64,000 nucleotides of DNA from Halomonas citrativorans (GCF_900163645.1 NZ_FUKM01000033.1:124001-188000); one strand, 5' to 3'; numbered from the stretch's first letter, positions 44,556 to 54,364 are shown. Translations and numbers: made by a program. Notes: generated by a model from the sequence alone, not told the origin.

Positions 44556-46096
44556 TGATGAAGCTCGTGGGCATGCTTTCCAATGCCTCTCGGCCGCGGC
44601 CCATCCTGACGGTAATGGCCATTTTTCTGGGAGCAGTACTTACCACCTTGCAGGGGCGGCTGTTTTCCATGGCCTTGCCCGACCTGCGTGGCCAGTTTGG
44701 GTTGGATGTACTAGAGGCTGCTTGGTTGGGGACCGCGCTGAATGGCGCCCAACTGATTACCATGCCGATTGTCCCTTGGCTAGCCACGGTAATCGGCCCG
44801 ACGCGTGTATTGGTCACTCCCAGTCTCGTTCTGGGGCTGGCAACCTTGTTGATTCCCGTATTTGCGCAGAACTATCCCATGCTGCTTATTCTGCACTCCG
44901 TCACAGGGCTATGCTTGGGGGTTTACCTCCCTCTAACGATCTCTTTGGCACTGCGCAATCTACAGCCACATTTTTGGCTGATGGCCATGGCTGCCTACAG
45001 CCTGCGTGTCTCAACGGGAATGGATGCGGGGGTAGGCATCTCTGGATTTCTCGTGGAAGAGATCAGTTGGCACTGGGTTTACTGGGCCGCGAGCATTGTC
45101 GCACCACTGATTGCTCTGCTGGCGTGGAAAGCGATACCTCTGTCACCTATCGATCATGAAAAATGGCATCAGGTAGATTGGGGAGGCATGGGACTATTCT
45201 GTAGTGGATTAGTGCTGATTTTTATGGGTCTTGAATCGGCTGAGCGATTGGGATGGTGGGACTCTGGTTTCGTCGTTTCCGCTTTAGTAGGTGGGGGTAT
45301 TCTTTTTTCCTCTGCCGTTGTGCGAGCAGTGATAAGTAAGGGGGGCAAGTTTGGCGAGCTTATCGGGCTGAGCAACTGGAATGTCAGAATCTGCATGGTG
45401 ATTGCCTGCTTATTTGGTGTTTTGATGACACCTACTTCACTGCTTATTCCAACATTTATTCAAGAAATGGGAAATCTCAAGCCACTGCAGGTTAGTACTG
45501 CCACTTTCGCTGCGTTCGGCGCTTATTTGGCCTCGATACCGTTGGCCATCTTTCTAGCTCGACGGATAGAGGCACGGTTACTGATTATTCTAGGGCTCAC
45601 GGCGATCGCCGTTGTTGCATGGGTGGGGGGCGGCATCAATCATAGCTGGAGAACGGAGCAGTTTATCTCCATGCTTATTTTCCAGGCTCTGGGTGAGAGC
45701 ATTATGCTGATTGGTTTGATTGCTGCTTTTGTCACCAATATTAATCCGCAGCATACGATAGCGCTGGGTGCTTATATTCCGATCGCTCGTGTAATGACCC
45801 CGGTAGTGGCAGGCGCCGTTATGTCGACTTGGTTACGGATGGCAGGGGATACGAGCCGTGCATCACTAAGTATGTATTTGCAAGGAGGAGATCCTGTCGT
45901 TGTTGAAAGTTTATCCAGCATAGGGTTGTCGGGTATTGCACAAGTGCTCACTCGAGAATCACATGTGCTTGCCCATATTAGCGGATTTCACTTAGTGTTT
46001 TGGGTGAGTATTTTGTCACTTGCTCTGGCTACACTGCTACGTTCATCGCCTCCTAACCCAATCACGCCACCTGTGGTCGCTGCGGGAAAAACATAG
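44555..46096 (+). CDS. DHA2 family (EmrB-like) MFS drug exporter
   Basis: 14-helix-type MFS transporter, 513 aa, the inner-membrane motor of the tripartite pump. The frame from 44555 (ATGATG) shows GAVLTTLQGRLFSMALPDLRGQFGLD at the first helix, TGLCLGVYLPLTISLALRNL, and further helices to the C-terminus. The motif-C-like GMDAGVGISG is consistent with an H+ antiporter. Substrates are unknown; TetR-class control suggests a small hydrophobic inducer. Confidence 0.9.
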   Translation: MMKLVGMLSNASRPRPILTVMAIFLGAVLTTLQGRLFSMALPDLRGQFGLDVLEAAWLGTALNGAQLITMPIVPWLATVIGPTRVLVTPSLVLGLATLLIPVFAQNYPMLLILHSVTGLCLGVYLPLTISLALRNLQPHFWLMAMAAYSLRVSTGMDAGVGISGFLVEEISWHWVYWAASIVAPLIALLAWKAIPLSPIDHEKWHQVDWGGMGLFCSGLVLIFMGLESAERLGWWDSGFVVSALVGGGILFSSAVVRAVISKGGKFGELIGLSNWNVRICMVIACLFGVLMTPTSLLIPTFIQEMGNLKPLQVSTATFAAFGAYLASIPLAIFLARRIEARLLIILGLTAIAVVAWVGGGINHSWRTEQFISMLIFQALGESIMLIGLIAAFVTNINPQHTIALGAYIPIARVMTPVVAGAVMSTWLRMAGDTSRASLSMYLQGGDPVVVESLSSIGLSGIAQVLTRESHVLAHISGFHLVFWVSILSLALATLLRSSPPNPITPPVVAAGKT

Positions 46097-46280
46097 TTCC
46101 GTTTATTACTGAATGGTGAATATCTGGAAGAGTGAAACATGGCAGTGAAAGTGCTGTATGCCGGGTATTCTTGCAAGTTGACTAAGTCGTGGAGAGCCTA
46201 GCTGATAAAAGAAAGCTGATTACCCGCGCCACCTCAAAAGAAACAATCCCACTATCGCTGGCTAGAGGCGTGTTCTTTTT

Positions 46281-47147
46281 TTACGCGTCAGATATGGCGC
46301 GCAGCGCCTGCTCGATGAACTCATCCATATCGGCAGACAGGGTTACCTCCTTACCTGCCTCCAATACATTGAGCCTTTGCGTTAGCGCTTGGTTAATGGA
46401 GTGATAGGCCGTGCTGCCTAATGCTAGCCGTAATGGGGGAGTGGACATATCGACTGTTTCGATGATGAGATTAACGGTTTTTGTCGCATCGCCTTTAATA
46501 GTGAAAGCACCAGAAGCTAACGCACGACGAATCTCGCCCGCTGGCGTCTCTTCATATATCGACATCGTCTGCGTGCGGTCCAGCGCATCCGCAAACTGGG
46601 TGGCGGTGGGGCCTGGTTCGGCAATAATGAAATCAATACCCCAGGGCGCTACCTCCTGAGCAACCGACTCGACAAACCCCTCAATTCCCCATTTGGTGGC
46701 ATGGTAAAGGCTGAAGCATGGGTAGGCGATTTGACCGCCTTCTGACGATACTTGCACGATACGTCCGCCCCCTTGCTCGCGTAGATGAGGCAGTACCGCA
46801 CGAATCAATTGGATCGAGCCTGTGAGGTTGGTCGCTATTTGTCGCTCGATCTGTTCGTCACTTGCTTCTTCGGCGGCGCCAAAAACTCCATATCCCGCGT
46901 TGCTGACGACTACATCAATTCGGTCGAACGTTGAAAATGCTTGCGACACCGCCTCTCTCATTGCCCGTGTATCGGTAACATCGAAGTTAACTACCTGTAA
47001 ACGGTTACCGTGCTTGGCCTGCAAGTCGTCCAGGGCGCCGTTGCGCCGTAGCGTGGCCACGACACGGTCGCCGCGTTCAAGTAGATATTCGGTAAGAAGG
47101 CGGCCAAGGCCGGTAGAGGTGCCTGTAATAAGCCAGGTTTTAGCCAT
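46281..47147 (-). CDS. SDR family oxidoreductase
   Basis: Classical-type SDR of 288 aa: ITGTSTGLGRLLTEYLL (cofactor loop), SNAGYGVFG (NAG motif), Ser in QVSSEGG, and catalytic YHATKWG (Tyr-x-x-x-Lys). Closest in pattern to retinol-dehydrogenase-like SDRs of proteobacteria. Divergent from a LysR gene that probably regulates it. Confidence 0.9.
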   Translation of the reverse strand: MAKTWLITGTSTGLGRLLTEYLLERGDRVVATLRRNGALDDLQAKHGNRLQVVNFDVTDTRAMREAVSQAFSTFDRIDVVVSNAGYGVFGAAEEASDEQIERQIATNLTGSIQLIRAVLPHLREQGGGRIVQVSSEGGQIAYPCFSLYHATKWGIEGFVESVAQEVAPWGIDFIIAEPGPTATQFADALDRTQTMSIYEETPAGEIRRALASGAFTIKGDATKTVNLIIETVDMSTPPLRLALGSTAYHSINQALTQRLNVLEAGKEVTLSADMDEFIEQALRAISDA

Positions 47148-47255
47148 GAATTATCTCCTGTGAGTTGATTGAGCGTTGCAAGAGATAGGTTAGGCCAGTA
47201 ATACTGTTAATAAAATACTCAACAATTGAGATGAAGTAGTGAAGGATGTTCACCA

Positions 47256-48140
47256 ATGAGTAAGCCAACGTTAACCGATCTTAACGCCTTTAAAGCGGTG
47301 GCTGAACATCGTAGCTTTCGCCGTGCTGCTGACCTGATGGGCGTTAGCCGGTCATCACTTAGCCACACTGTACGCACCCTTGAACGAAGATTGGGCACGC
47401 GGCTTTTACACCGAACCACGCGGAGTGTCTCGCTAACCGAGAGTGGCGAGCGTTTACTCCTGCGCTTGAATCCGTTGCTAGGTGAGCTGGATACCCTTCT
47501 GGAAGAGGCATCGAGTCATGAAGGTAAGGTAACGGGAAGATTACGCATTAACGGTAGCGAAGCGGCTATTCGCCTGTTACTGCAACGTACCGTGCCCCGG
47601 TTTCTAACGCTTTACGATAGCGTCGAGCTTGATCTGGTCGCGGAAGGGCGGCTAGTAGATATTGTGAAGCAGGGCTTTGATGCGGGCGTAAGGTTAAGGG
47701 AGGCCGTCCCCAAGGATATGATCGCTATTCCTGTAGGGGGTGAGATACGTTTTCTTGCCGTTGCTTCTCCTGGCTATTTAAACGGCAAACCGATTCCTGA
47801 AACGCCCGACCAACTCGCCATGCATCAGTGCATAAGGCAGCGGTTGCCCAGCGGGAAACTTTACCGTTGGGAATTCCAGCAATATGGTCAGGATGTGTTG
47901 GTTGACGTGCCTGGTGTTATGACGCTGGACAGCAGTCAGTTGATGGTGGAGGCGGCAGTGGCTGGATTAGGCATTGCCTATGTACCGGAACCCTATGCTC
48001 ACGCCTATCTTCGCGATGAAAAGCTAGTAACGGTGCTTGAGGATTGGTGCCCTCACATACCCGGCCTGTATCTTTACTATCCCAACAACCGGCATGTACC
48101 GCCCAGCTTGCGAGCATTCATTGATTTGCTGCGAGAGTGA
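47256..48140 (+). CDS. LysR family transcriptional regulator
   Basis: LysR protein of 294 aa (MSKPTLTDLNAFKAVAEHRSFRRAADLMGVSRSSLSHTVRTLERRLG), with a substrate-binding domain of the DhmR/CrgA-like group. Divergent from the SDR gene with a 108-base gap. Confidence 0.9.
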   Translation: MSKPTLTDLNAFKAVAEHRSFRRAADLMGVSRSSLSHTVRTLERRLGTRLLHRTTRSVSLTESGERLLLRLNPLLGELDTLLEEASSHEGKVTGRLRINGSEAAIRLLLQRTVPRFLTLYDSVELDLVAEGRLVDIVKQGFDAGVRLREAVPKDMIAIPVGGEIRFLAVASPGYLNGKPIPETPDQLAMHQCIRQRLPSGKLYRWEFQQYGQDVLVDVPGVMTLDSSQLMVEAAVAGLGIAYVPEPYAHAYLRDEKLVTVLEDWCPHIPGLYLYYPNNRHVPPSLRAFIDLLRE

Positions 48141-48437
48141 CGCGCGTTCCTGAGGGAGGAATCAGTCAGCTACTTCCCACCATTATTGGGGGGCTGAAGT
48201 ATCATTAGTAGGGATGGGAGCCTGCTATGGAATTACCGAGCGGTAATTATTAAAGGATTAAGGTTAAAAATATGAGAATAGTTACTGAGCGGTAATCTAA
48301 TGCTGGGCTTGCGCTGTTCAAGATCAGCCAAGCGGTTATTGGGTGGGTGTTCTTTGCACTAAGCAGGCCAGCATATCTTCGGTCTGCCAGAAACATCTGG
48401 CTGGAAGCGAGGGGAGGGATAGGGCGTAAAAAGATAG
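48141..48437. other. 297-base non-coding stretch
   Basis: No gene. It contains two ATTACCGAGCGGTAAT-type palindromes (see separate entry) and AT-rich sequence between them, as if it were a promoter region whose gene is gone or very short. The only open frame across its right end is the antisense of the DUF1330 gene. Confidence 0.5.
48232..48296. promoter_or_regulatory. Tandem palindromic operators without an obvious gene
   Basis: ATTACCGAGCGGTAAT (48232-48247) is a 7+7 inverted repeat with a two-base centre. GTTACTGAGCGGTAAT (48281-48296) is a slightly degenerate copy 49 bases away. Paired sites of this kind are typical of TetR- or MarR-like repressors. No start codon with a credible frame lies downstream on either strand, so the controlled gene is unclear. 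Confidence 0.5.
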
Positions 48438-48469
48438 AAGGGCCGTTCGTTAAACCACGAACGTCCCTT
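48438..48469 (-). terminator. Terminator hairpin after DUF1330 operon
   Basis: On the minus strand AAGGG-A-CGTTCGT pairs with ACGAACG-G-CCCTT across a short loop, followed after a few bases by five T residues. It lies about 30 bases beyond the DUF1330 stop and probably ends the tetR-pfpI-DUF1330 operon. Confidence 0.6.
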
Positions 48470-48499
48470 GCTGCTTCTAAGCACTACTACAAAAGGCTT

Positions 48500-48796
48500 T
48501 TACGCCTCTTCAACCCCATCCACAATAAATACACGGTAGTCCGCACCCTGGAAGCGGTGTTTACGGGCTTCCTGGTAGGCGTCGCTTTGGTACCAAGCGC
48601 GGGCGGCAGCCATGTCGGGGAAGCGTAGAATTACCGCGCCTTCCATGTCGCTGCCTTCCATTACTTCAAAATCGCCGTAGAAGGCGAGCGGTTTCGGGTC
48701 GTGGCCTTCGCGGGCGGCTTTAGCCTTGTTGGCGTATTGCTCCATCTCCTTGGCGTCGTGGGTGCGTTCACGGGTCAGTACAACATAAGCCGGCAT
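48500..48796 (-). CDS. DUF1330 domain protein
   Basis: Small alpha-beta (dimeric ferredoxin-like) protein of 98 aa: MPAYVVLTRERTHDAKEMEQYA, AFYGDFEVMEGSDMEGAVILRFPDMAAARAWYQSDAYQEARKHR matches DUF1330. Biochemical role unknown. It follows the PfpI/DJ-1-like gene by 21 bases and probably shares its TetR control. A broken copy lies at 33325-33447. Confidence 0.87.
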   Translation of the reverse strand: MPAYVVLTRERTHDAKEMEQYANKAKAAREGHDPKPLAFYGDFEVMEGSDMEGAVILRFPDMAAARAWYQSDAYQEARKHRFQGADYRVFIVDGVEEA

Positions 48797-48817
48797 TCCA
48801 TTCTCCTTGGGTAATTA

Positions 48818-49495
48818 TCAGGAAAGCTTCTTCAACAGTGCTTGGGCGGTGGCTTCAGACGAACCGGGGTTTTGGCCGGTAATCAGCAGGCCGTCGACGA
48901 GTACGTAAGAACTCCAGTCATCGCCTTTACTGTACTGGCCGCCGCTCTCTTTGAGCATATCTTCGACCAAAAACGGTACCACATTCGTCAGGCCAACGGC
49001 GTCTTCTTCGCTGTTGCTGAAGCCGGTGACTTTGCGGCCAGCGACCAGCGGCTTGCCGTCGCTACCTTTCACATGGCGCAGCACGCCGGGGGCGTGGCAT
49101 ACCGTGGCGACCGGCTTGTTGGCGGCCATCGCGCCTTCGATCAGGCGGATGGAGGTGGCGTCTTCGGCCAAGTCCCATAGCGGGCCGTGGCCGCCTGGGT
49201 AGAACACGGCATCGAATTCAGTCAGGTCAACGTCGGCCAACTTGTGCGTGTTTGCCAACACTTGCATTGCATCGCTGTCGGCCTCGAAGCGCTTGGTGGC
49301 GTCGGTTTGAGCATCCGGCACGTTGCTGTTGGGGTCGAGCGGCGGCTGGCCACCAGCGGGGGAGGCCAGGGTCAGCTCGGCACCTGCGTCTTTAAACGTA
49401 TAGTAAGGCGCGGCCAGCTCTTCGAGCCAGAAGCCGGTTTTATTGCCGGTATCGCCAAGCTTATCGTGTGAGGTAACGACGACTAGAATTTTCAT
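48818..49495 (-). CDS. DJ-1/PfpI family protein (type 1 glutamine-amidotransferase-like)
   Basis: Protein of 225 aa in the Hsp31-like subgroup: FDAVFYPGGHGPLWDL, and the nucleophilic elbow VATVCHAPGVLRHV with the Cys. The preceding Gly-Gly-His-Gly loop fits glyoxalase III/deglycase-like members. The C-terminal GQNPGSSEATAQALL is family-typical. The start overlaps the TetR stop by 4 bases. Likely deals with reactive carbonyls, judged from the family and the regulator type. Confidence 0.88.
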   Translation of the reverse strand: MKILVVVTSHDKLGDTGNKTGFWLEELAAPYYTFKDAGAELTLASPAGGQPPLDPNSNVPDAQTDATKRFEADSDAMQVLANTHKLADVDLTEFDAVFYPGGHGPLWDLAEDATSIRLIEGAMAANKPVATVCHAPGVLRHVKGSDGKPLVAGRKVTGFSNSEEDAVGLTNVVPFLVEDMLKESGGQYSKGDDWSSYVLVDGLLITGQNPGSSEATAQALLKKLS

Positions 49496-50142
49496 GATTG
49501 CGTCCTTTCCTGGGTGAGAGAGAGGTTGGGATCGAGGTTTAACAGAGCGTAGGTGGCTTTTAAGGCGGCATCCAGGGGCACCCGGTCACGGGTAATCTTG
49601 GCGCGCAGGCTGGCACCCAGCCATAGCTGGTAAAGGGTGGTAGCCAGTTCCAAGGCACTGCCGTGAATGTTGACAGACTGAGGCAGCGAACCATCGGCAG
49701 CGGCGGCTTCGATTGATTGCGCTAACCTGGCAATAATGCGCTCAGTACCGTGTTGCAGCACGCGGCGCATGCGCTCGGAAAGATCGCTGACTTCGGCGGC
49801 AAGCTTCACCGCCAGGCATTTACCGCTGGGGTCGCAGTGGTGTTGAGTATCCCGCCAGTGCGCCCAGTAGCTGAGCAAACGCTCAGCGTGGGAAGCGCCC
49901 GGTTGGGTAAGACGTTCTTCAGTTTGCGCGAGATAATCACTGAAGTAGTCTTCCAGCAGTGCTTCGCCAAACGCTTCTTTGGAGCTGAAGTAGTGATAAA
50001 AGGAGCCTTTAGGTACCTCGGCGGCTTTGAGGATCTCGTTAAGACCTACCGCCGAGAACCCTTTGCCGCCAATGATGACCTGGCCGGTGTTAAGAATGCG
50101 CTGCCGGACATCGCCGGTAACAGGTGTCATATTCATAGCCAC
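49492..50142 (-). CDS. TetR family regulator (AcuR/NemR-like)
   Basis: TetR regulator of 216 aa with HTH IGGKGFSAVGLNEILKAAEVPKGSFYHYFSSKEAFGEALL and a C-terminal region with CLAVKLAAEVSDLSERMR, characteristic of the AcuR/NemR-like group that respond to electrophiles through Cys residues. It heads an operon with pfpI-like and DUF1330. A palindrome (50158-50172) just upstream is a likely autoregulatory operator. Confidence 0.88.
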   Translation of the reverse strand: MAMNMTPVTGDVRQRILNTGQVIIGGKGFSAVGLNEILKAAEVPKGSFYHYFSSKEAFGEALLEDYFSDYLAQTEERLTQPGASHAERLLSYWAHWRDTQHHCDPSGKCLAVKLAAEVSDLSERMRRVLQHGTERIIARLAQSIEAAAADGSLPQSVNIHGSALELATTLYQLWLGASLRAKITRDRVPLDAALKATYALLNLDPNLSLTQERTQS

Positions 50143-50157
50143 TAGCTTACGCCTGAT

Positions 50158-50172
50158 TAGACCAGTCGTCTA
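50158..50172. promoter_or_regulatory. TetR operator upstream of tetR-pfpI-DUF1330
   Basis: TAGAC-N5-GTCTA at 50158-50172, immediately upstream of the TetR start at 50142. NemR-like repressors are known to use TAGAC/GTCTA-type arms (from memory), so the match between regulator class and site is encouraging. Confidence 0.6.
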
Positions 50173-50263
50173 TAAGGGGCGTATAACCGTTTCTATGCCG
50201 ATTAGGCGTTTCTGCAATGTCGGTCTTCACCCTCGCGTTTTCAAAAACAGTGAATCTTCCTGG

Positions 50264-50656
50264 TTAGTTGGAGAGTCTCGCAATTACTTTGATTTCAAAA
50301 TCGAAGCCTGCCAGCCAATTCACGCCGACCGCCGTCCAATTGGGGTAAGGCTTGTCTGGAAACGCGCGGTTCTTGGCTTCCAGCACGGTCGCGAATTGGG
50401 CTTCAGGATCCGTATGAAAGGTTGTGACATCGACGATATCGTCAAAGCTTGCGCCCGCAGCTTCCAGCACGCTTTGCAAGTTGTCGAAGGCGAGCTGAAC
50501 CTGTGCGGCGAAATCCGGCTCGGGCGAACCATCTTCACGGCTGCCCACTTGGCCCGATACAAATAGCAAGTCGCCCGAGCGGATGGCCGCAGAATAGCCA
50601 TTCTTCTCGTAAAGCGCCTGTCTGCTTTGAGGATAAACTGCATTACGTGTTGCCAT
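50264..50656 (-). CDS. Rid family protein
   Basis: YjgF/YER057c/UK114-fold protein of 130 aa (GDLLFVSGQVGSREDGSPEPDFAAQVQLAFDNLQSVLEAAGAS). The Arg that binds the imine substrate carboxylate in true RidA (VARLP motif) appears to be Trp here (VGVNWLAG), so a classic 2-iminobutanoate deaminase role is doubtful; it fits one of the Rid2-7 subfamilies. Divergent from a LysR gene that may control it. Confidence 0.86.
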   Translation of the reverse strand: MATRNAVYPQSRQALYEKNGYSAAIRSGDLLFVSGQVGSREDGSPEPDFAAQVQLAFDNLQSVLEAAGASFDDIVDVTTFHTDPEAQFATVLEAKNRAFPDKPYPNWTAVGVNWLAGFDFEIKVIARLSN

Positions 50657-50797
50657 ATCTCTTTCTCCATCCGTTGTTCAAATACCGGCTTGGCCGTTGG
50701 GTGATCTACTGTAGGTCTGCTGTCAGGCTGGATAAACAGAGAATTCTGGTCAACACTGTTTGCACTTTCCAAACAATCACAAGGCGGCAACGCTGTA

Positions 50798-51721
50798 ATG
50801 GACCGTTTCAATGCAATGCAGGCATTTGCTCGGGTCGTCGAGACGGGCAGCTTTACCAAGGCCGCTGAAACGCTGCAAATCAGTAAAACCAGCGTGACCC
50901 AGTTAGTGCAGCAGTTAGAGGCACGGCTGCGGGTAAAGCTTCTTAACCGCACCACACGAAAAGTTAACGCGACGGCAGACGGCGCGGCCTACTACGAGCG
51001 CGTTATAAAACTGTTAGCCGATATGGATGATGCTGAAACCAGCCTCTCCAATGCGGTGGTGTCGCCGCGCGGACGGCTTAGAGTCGATGTGCCCAGCCCG
51101 TTTGCGCGAATGATTTTGATACCGGCGCTACCGGATTTCTACGCACAGTATCCCGATATTCAACTTGATATGGGCGTTAGCGACCGCTTGGTGGACTTAA
51201 TTGACGAAAACGTGGATTGCGTAGTGCGCGGCGGAGAACTTACCGATTTATCGTTGGTAGCGCGCCGGATAGGGGAACTGAGCGTCGGCGTTTACGCCGC
51301 GCCCAGTTATCTGCAAAAAGCGGGGGTGCCTCTGCATCCGTCAGCGTTATCTGCCCCGCCTCATTACATCGTCGGCTTCAAGTGGCGTGCCGGTTTGGCT
51401 TCCCTCTATACCCCTTACCACGAAACAGAGAGCGTTAGCGTCCAGGGGCGCCATAGGATTACGGTCGATGATGGCAATGCAGCGCTTGCGGCAGGTTTGG
51501 CGGGGCTTGGCACGATTTTGCTGCCTGATTACATGGCCCGGGAACACGTTGCACGCGGTGAGTTAGTGCCCTTGTTCGAAGAGTGGCACTTGGACCCCAT
51601 GCCGATGTTCATCGCATTTCCGCCCAATCGGCATGTAAGCGCCAAGCTACGTGTGTTCATTGATTGGGTCATCGCGCTAATGAATGAGCGTGAGCTGGGG
51701 CATAAACCAAACCGCTCATAG
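50798..51721 (+). CDS. LysR family transcriptional regulator
   Basis: LysR protein of 307 aa: MDRFNAMQAFARVVETGSFTKAAETLQISKTSVTQLVQQLEARLRVKLLNRTTRKV is the winged HTH, with a CrgA-like effector domain. Divergent from the Rid gene (141-base gap), its likely target. Confidence 0.9.
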   Translation: MDRFNAMQAFARVVETGSFTKAAETLQISKTSVTQLVQQLEARLRVKLLNRTTRKVNATADGAAYYERVIKLLADMDDAETSLSNAVVSPRGRLRVDVPSPFARMILIPALPDFYAQYPDIQLDMGVSDRLVDLIDENVDCVVRGGELTDLSLVARRIGELSVGVYAAPSYLQKAGVPLHPSALSAPPHYIVGFKWRAGLASLYTPYHETESVSVQGRHRITVDDGNAALAAGLAGLGTILLPDYMAREHVARGELVPLFEEWHLDPMPMFIAFPPNRHVSAKLRVFIDWVIALMNERELGHKPNRS

Positions 51722-51845
51722 ACTAAAGTTCAGCGCAGCGAATAGCTATAGAGGCGACGTAACTTGGTACGCTAGCGAGGATTAGCATTTAAGGTTTCAA
51801 ACGTACGGTCACTTCTCCGTTCCCGTGTCGAGTTAAGGCGAATTC

Positions 51846-53006
51846 ATGATCATTTCAAGCCCTTCTGATTACCGGCAAGCCGCCAAGCGGCGTGTTCCTC
51901 GTTTTTTGTTTGATTACCTTGATGGCGGTTCGGTAACGGAAAGCACGCTGCGCAGCAACGTGGAGGCGCTACAGGCCATCCCATTGCGCCAGCGCGTGCT
52001 GCAGGGCGGCGGTACGCCGTCACTTGAAACTGAAATTTTAGGCAGTCAGTGGAAGATGCCGGTTGCGCTGGCGCCAGTGGGTGCCACGGGCATGTACGCC
52101 CGGCGCGGTGAAGTACAAGCCGCGCGCGCGGCAGAAAAGGCGGGGATTCCCTATACGCTTTCCACGGTGTCGGTTTGCTCGATTGAGGAAGTGGCGAAAA
52201 ATGCCCACGGCGAGCAGTGGTCTCAGCTTTACGTGCTGAAAGATCGCGGCTTTATGAAAAACGCCCTGGAGCGCGCTTGGGAGGCGGGCATGAAAACGCT
52301 GGTATTTACCGTGGATATGCCGCTGCCGGGTTCGCGCTACCGTGACCGTCGCTCGGGTATGTCAGGCCCCAATGCCAAGCTGCGCCAGTACGCCCAGGCA
52401 ATCACCCACCCGCAGTGGGCGTTTGATGTCGGGCTTAAAGGCAAGCCGCTGTCGTTTGGTAACATCGAGGCCTACACCGGGCACGAAATGAACATGGACG
52501 ACTACATGGGCTTTCTGGCTAAAAACTTTGACCCATCCATTAGCTGGAGCGAGCTTGAGTGGATTCGAGAGAGTTGGAAGGGCAAGCTGATCATCAAAGG
52601 GCTGTTGGATAAAGAGGATGCACGGGATGCGGTGCGCTTGGGGGCTGACGGCATCGTGGTTTCCAACCACGGTGGGCGCCAGTTGGATGGGGCTATTTCC
52701 ACCGCTCAAGCGCTACCGCATATTGCCGAGGCCGTGGGCGATGAACTGACGGTCCTGGCGGATTCTGGTGTGCGCTCTGGGCTTGATGTGGTGCGTATGC
52801 TGGCGCTAGGCGCTCAAGGCGTTCTGCTGGGCCGCGCTTACGTTTACGCCTTGGCCGCACGGGGCGAGCAAGGCGTTTCCCATCTGCTGGATCTGATCGC
52901 CGCCGACATGCGTGTCACTATGACGTTGATCGGTGCCAACTCGCCCGCCGAGATCAATTCAAGCCACCTGGATGCTGTGGTTAAAGAGATAAAAATGAGC
53001 GAGTAG
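51846..53006 (+). CDS. lldD: FMN-dependent L-lactate dehydrogenase
   Basis: Membrane-associated FMN enzyme oxidising L-lactate to pyruvate with electrons to quinone. Family landmarks: [85 protein letters not shown], and [12 protein letters not shown] with the catalytic His-Gly-Gly-Arg. 386 aa, normal for LldD. No lldR or permease is adjacent. Start chosen at the ATG with AAGGCG upstream. Confidence 0.92.
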   Translation: MIISSPSDYRQAAKRRVPRFLFDYLDGGSVTESTLRSNVEALQAIPLRQRVLQGGGTPSLETEILGSQWKMPVALAPVGATGMYARRGEVQAARAAEKAGIPYTLSTVSVCSIEEVAKNAHGEQWSQLYVLKDRGFMKNALERAWEAGMKTLVFTVDMPLPGSRYRDRRSGMSGPNAKLRQYAQAITHPQWAFDVGLKGKPLSFGNIEAYTGHEMNMDDYMGFLAKNFDPSISWSELEWIRESWKGKLIIKGLLDKEDARDAVRLGADGIVVSNHGGRQLDGAISTAQALPHIAEAVGDELTVLADSGVRSGLDVVRMLALGAQGVLLGRAYVYALAARGEQGVSHLLDLIAADMRVTMTLIGANSPAEINSSHLDAVVKEIKMSE

Positions 53007-53108
53007 CACACGCTGCCCTTAAAATGTTCAACGATTGGCTGGTGGTGGCGTCAGTCGGTATCATAGTGCTGATGTTGTCGACCATGACGCCTTTCTACGC
53101 GAGCTTTT

Positions 53109-54305
53109 ATGACCCAATCTAAAACGCCCTTTATTGTGGTGCTGAGCCTGGCATTGACCATGATGCTGGGTCCGTTTTCAATGGATACGTACCTGCCGGC
53201 CTTTCCTGTCATTGGCGAGTCGCTGGGGATATCTCAGCAGGCCGTGTCGTTAAGCGTTTCAGTGTATGTGTTCGCGATGGCCGTGGGGCAGCTCATTGGC
53301 GGTGCGCTTTCGGACCGCTTCGGTCGCCAGCGTGTATTGATGAGCGGGTTAGCGATTTTTGCGCTCTCAAGTATTGTCATCGGCATGGCGGATTCCTTGA
53401 ACACTCTGCTTAGCGGGCGGGCCGTTCAGGCCATTGGCGCGGGTTTGACGCTGGTATCGGTACCGGCGCTGGTACGCGACAGGGTAGCGGGCCGCGATGC
53501 CGCGAAACTGTTCTCGATGATGGGCTTTATCATGGTGCTGGCGCCGGGTATCGCCCCGAGCGTTGGTAGTGCGATTCTGGCGTTGGGTTCCTGGCACTAT
53601 ATTTTCTTTGCCCTGGCGGTGTACGCGGTGCTGCTGGTGCCGTTACTGGTGCGAGTACTTTTTTCCGGGAAGGGCAAGGTGTCGCGAGCGAAAAGTCCCA
53701 AGATGAGCCTGTTGGCACGTTATAAACTGGTGCTGTCGACGAAACCAGCCTTGCCGTTTATCGCTTGGCAGGCTGCCTCCTTTTCCACCCTGATGATGTT
53801 CATTACCTACGCTTCCTTTATCTATCAGGGGCACTTTGGTCAGTCGCCCTCAAGTTTTTCGGTGCTGTTTGCGGCTAACATCGTTGCGATGCTTTTCTTC
53901 AATATTTGCAACCGTGTACTGCTTTCCAGGATGTCGTCGATGCGCATCCTGCAATTGGCAACGGGCTGTCAGGCGGTCGGCATTGCATTGCTAGTGATGG
54001 CTGCCTTTATGGAGTGGCCAATGTACGCTTTCCTGTTTGCTATGATGCTGACCATTGGCACAGTAGGGGCGATCTCACCCAATATTCAGGCCTGCTTTTT
54101 GGAGTTTTTCCCCACTAGCAGTGGTACCGCCGCCGCGCTTCTGGGTGCCGCCCAGTTCGGTATCGCCGGGATTTTGAGCGCCCTGTCTGCCATGCTGCCG
54201 CATACGCTTGAAGCGGTTGTATTGGCCATGGCCGCCTGTGGCTCAGTCGCGTATCTGCTGCTTGCCCGATCAATTATCAAAGGGCGTGCCGCGGTCGAGG
54301 CGTAA
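53109..54305 (+). CDS. Bcr/CflA family multidrug MFS transporter
   Basis: 12-helix drug/H+ antiporter of the DHA1 Bcr/CflA group, 398 aa: LTMMLGPFSMDTYLPAFPVIGESLGISQQAVSLSVSVYVFAMAVGQLIGGALSDRFGRQRVLMSG contains motif A (GALSDRFGRQRV) and the Bcr signature. The inner-membrane exporter probably handles a toxic small molecule. Followed by a strong bidirectional terminator. Confidence 0.9.
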   Translation: MTQSKTPFIVVLSLALTMMLGPFSMDTYLPAFPVIGESLGISQQAVSLSVSVYVFAMAVGQLIGGALSDRFGRQRVLMSGLAIFALSSIVIGMADSLNTLLSGRAVQAIGAGLTLVSVPALVRDRVAGRDAAKLFSMMGFIMVLAPGIAPSVGSAILALGSWHYIFFALAVYAVLLVPLLVRVLFSGKGKVSRAKSPKMSLLARYKLVLSTKPALPFIAWQAASFSTLMMFITYASFIYQGHFGQSPSSFSVLFAANIVAMLFFNICNRVLLSRMSSMRILQLATGCQAVGIALLVMAAFMEWPMYAFLFAMMLTIGTVGAISPNIQACFLEFFPTSSGTAAALLGAAQFGIAGILSALSAMLPHTLEAVVLAMAACGSVAYLLLARSIIKGRAAVEA

Positions 54306-54327
54306 TGAGCCCAACAGCGCTCTTGCC

Positions 54328-54363
54328 AAAAGCCCCGTGTTATCCAGAACACGGGGCTTTTTT
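54328..54363. terminator. Bidirectional Rho-independent terminator
   Basis: AAAAGCCCCGTGTT pairs with AACACGGGGCTTTTTT around a short loop. The stem is long and GC-rich in its core, with T-runs on both strands. It lies between the convergent MFS and TetR genes and probably ends both. Confidence 0.9.
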
Positions 54364-54364
54364 A

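Noticed and set aside
44530..45159. 209-codon plus-strand frame inside the DHA2 transporter gene
   Set aside because: It overlaps the well-supported transporter in another frame and has no features of its own.
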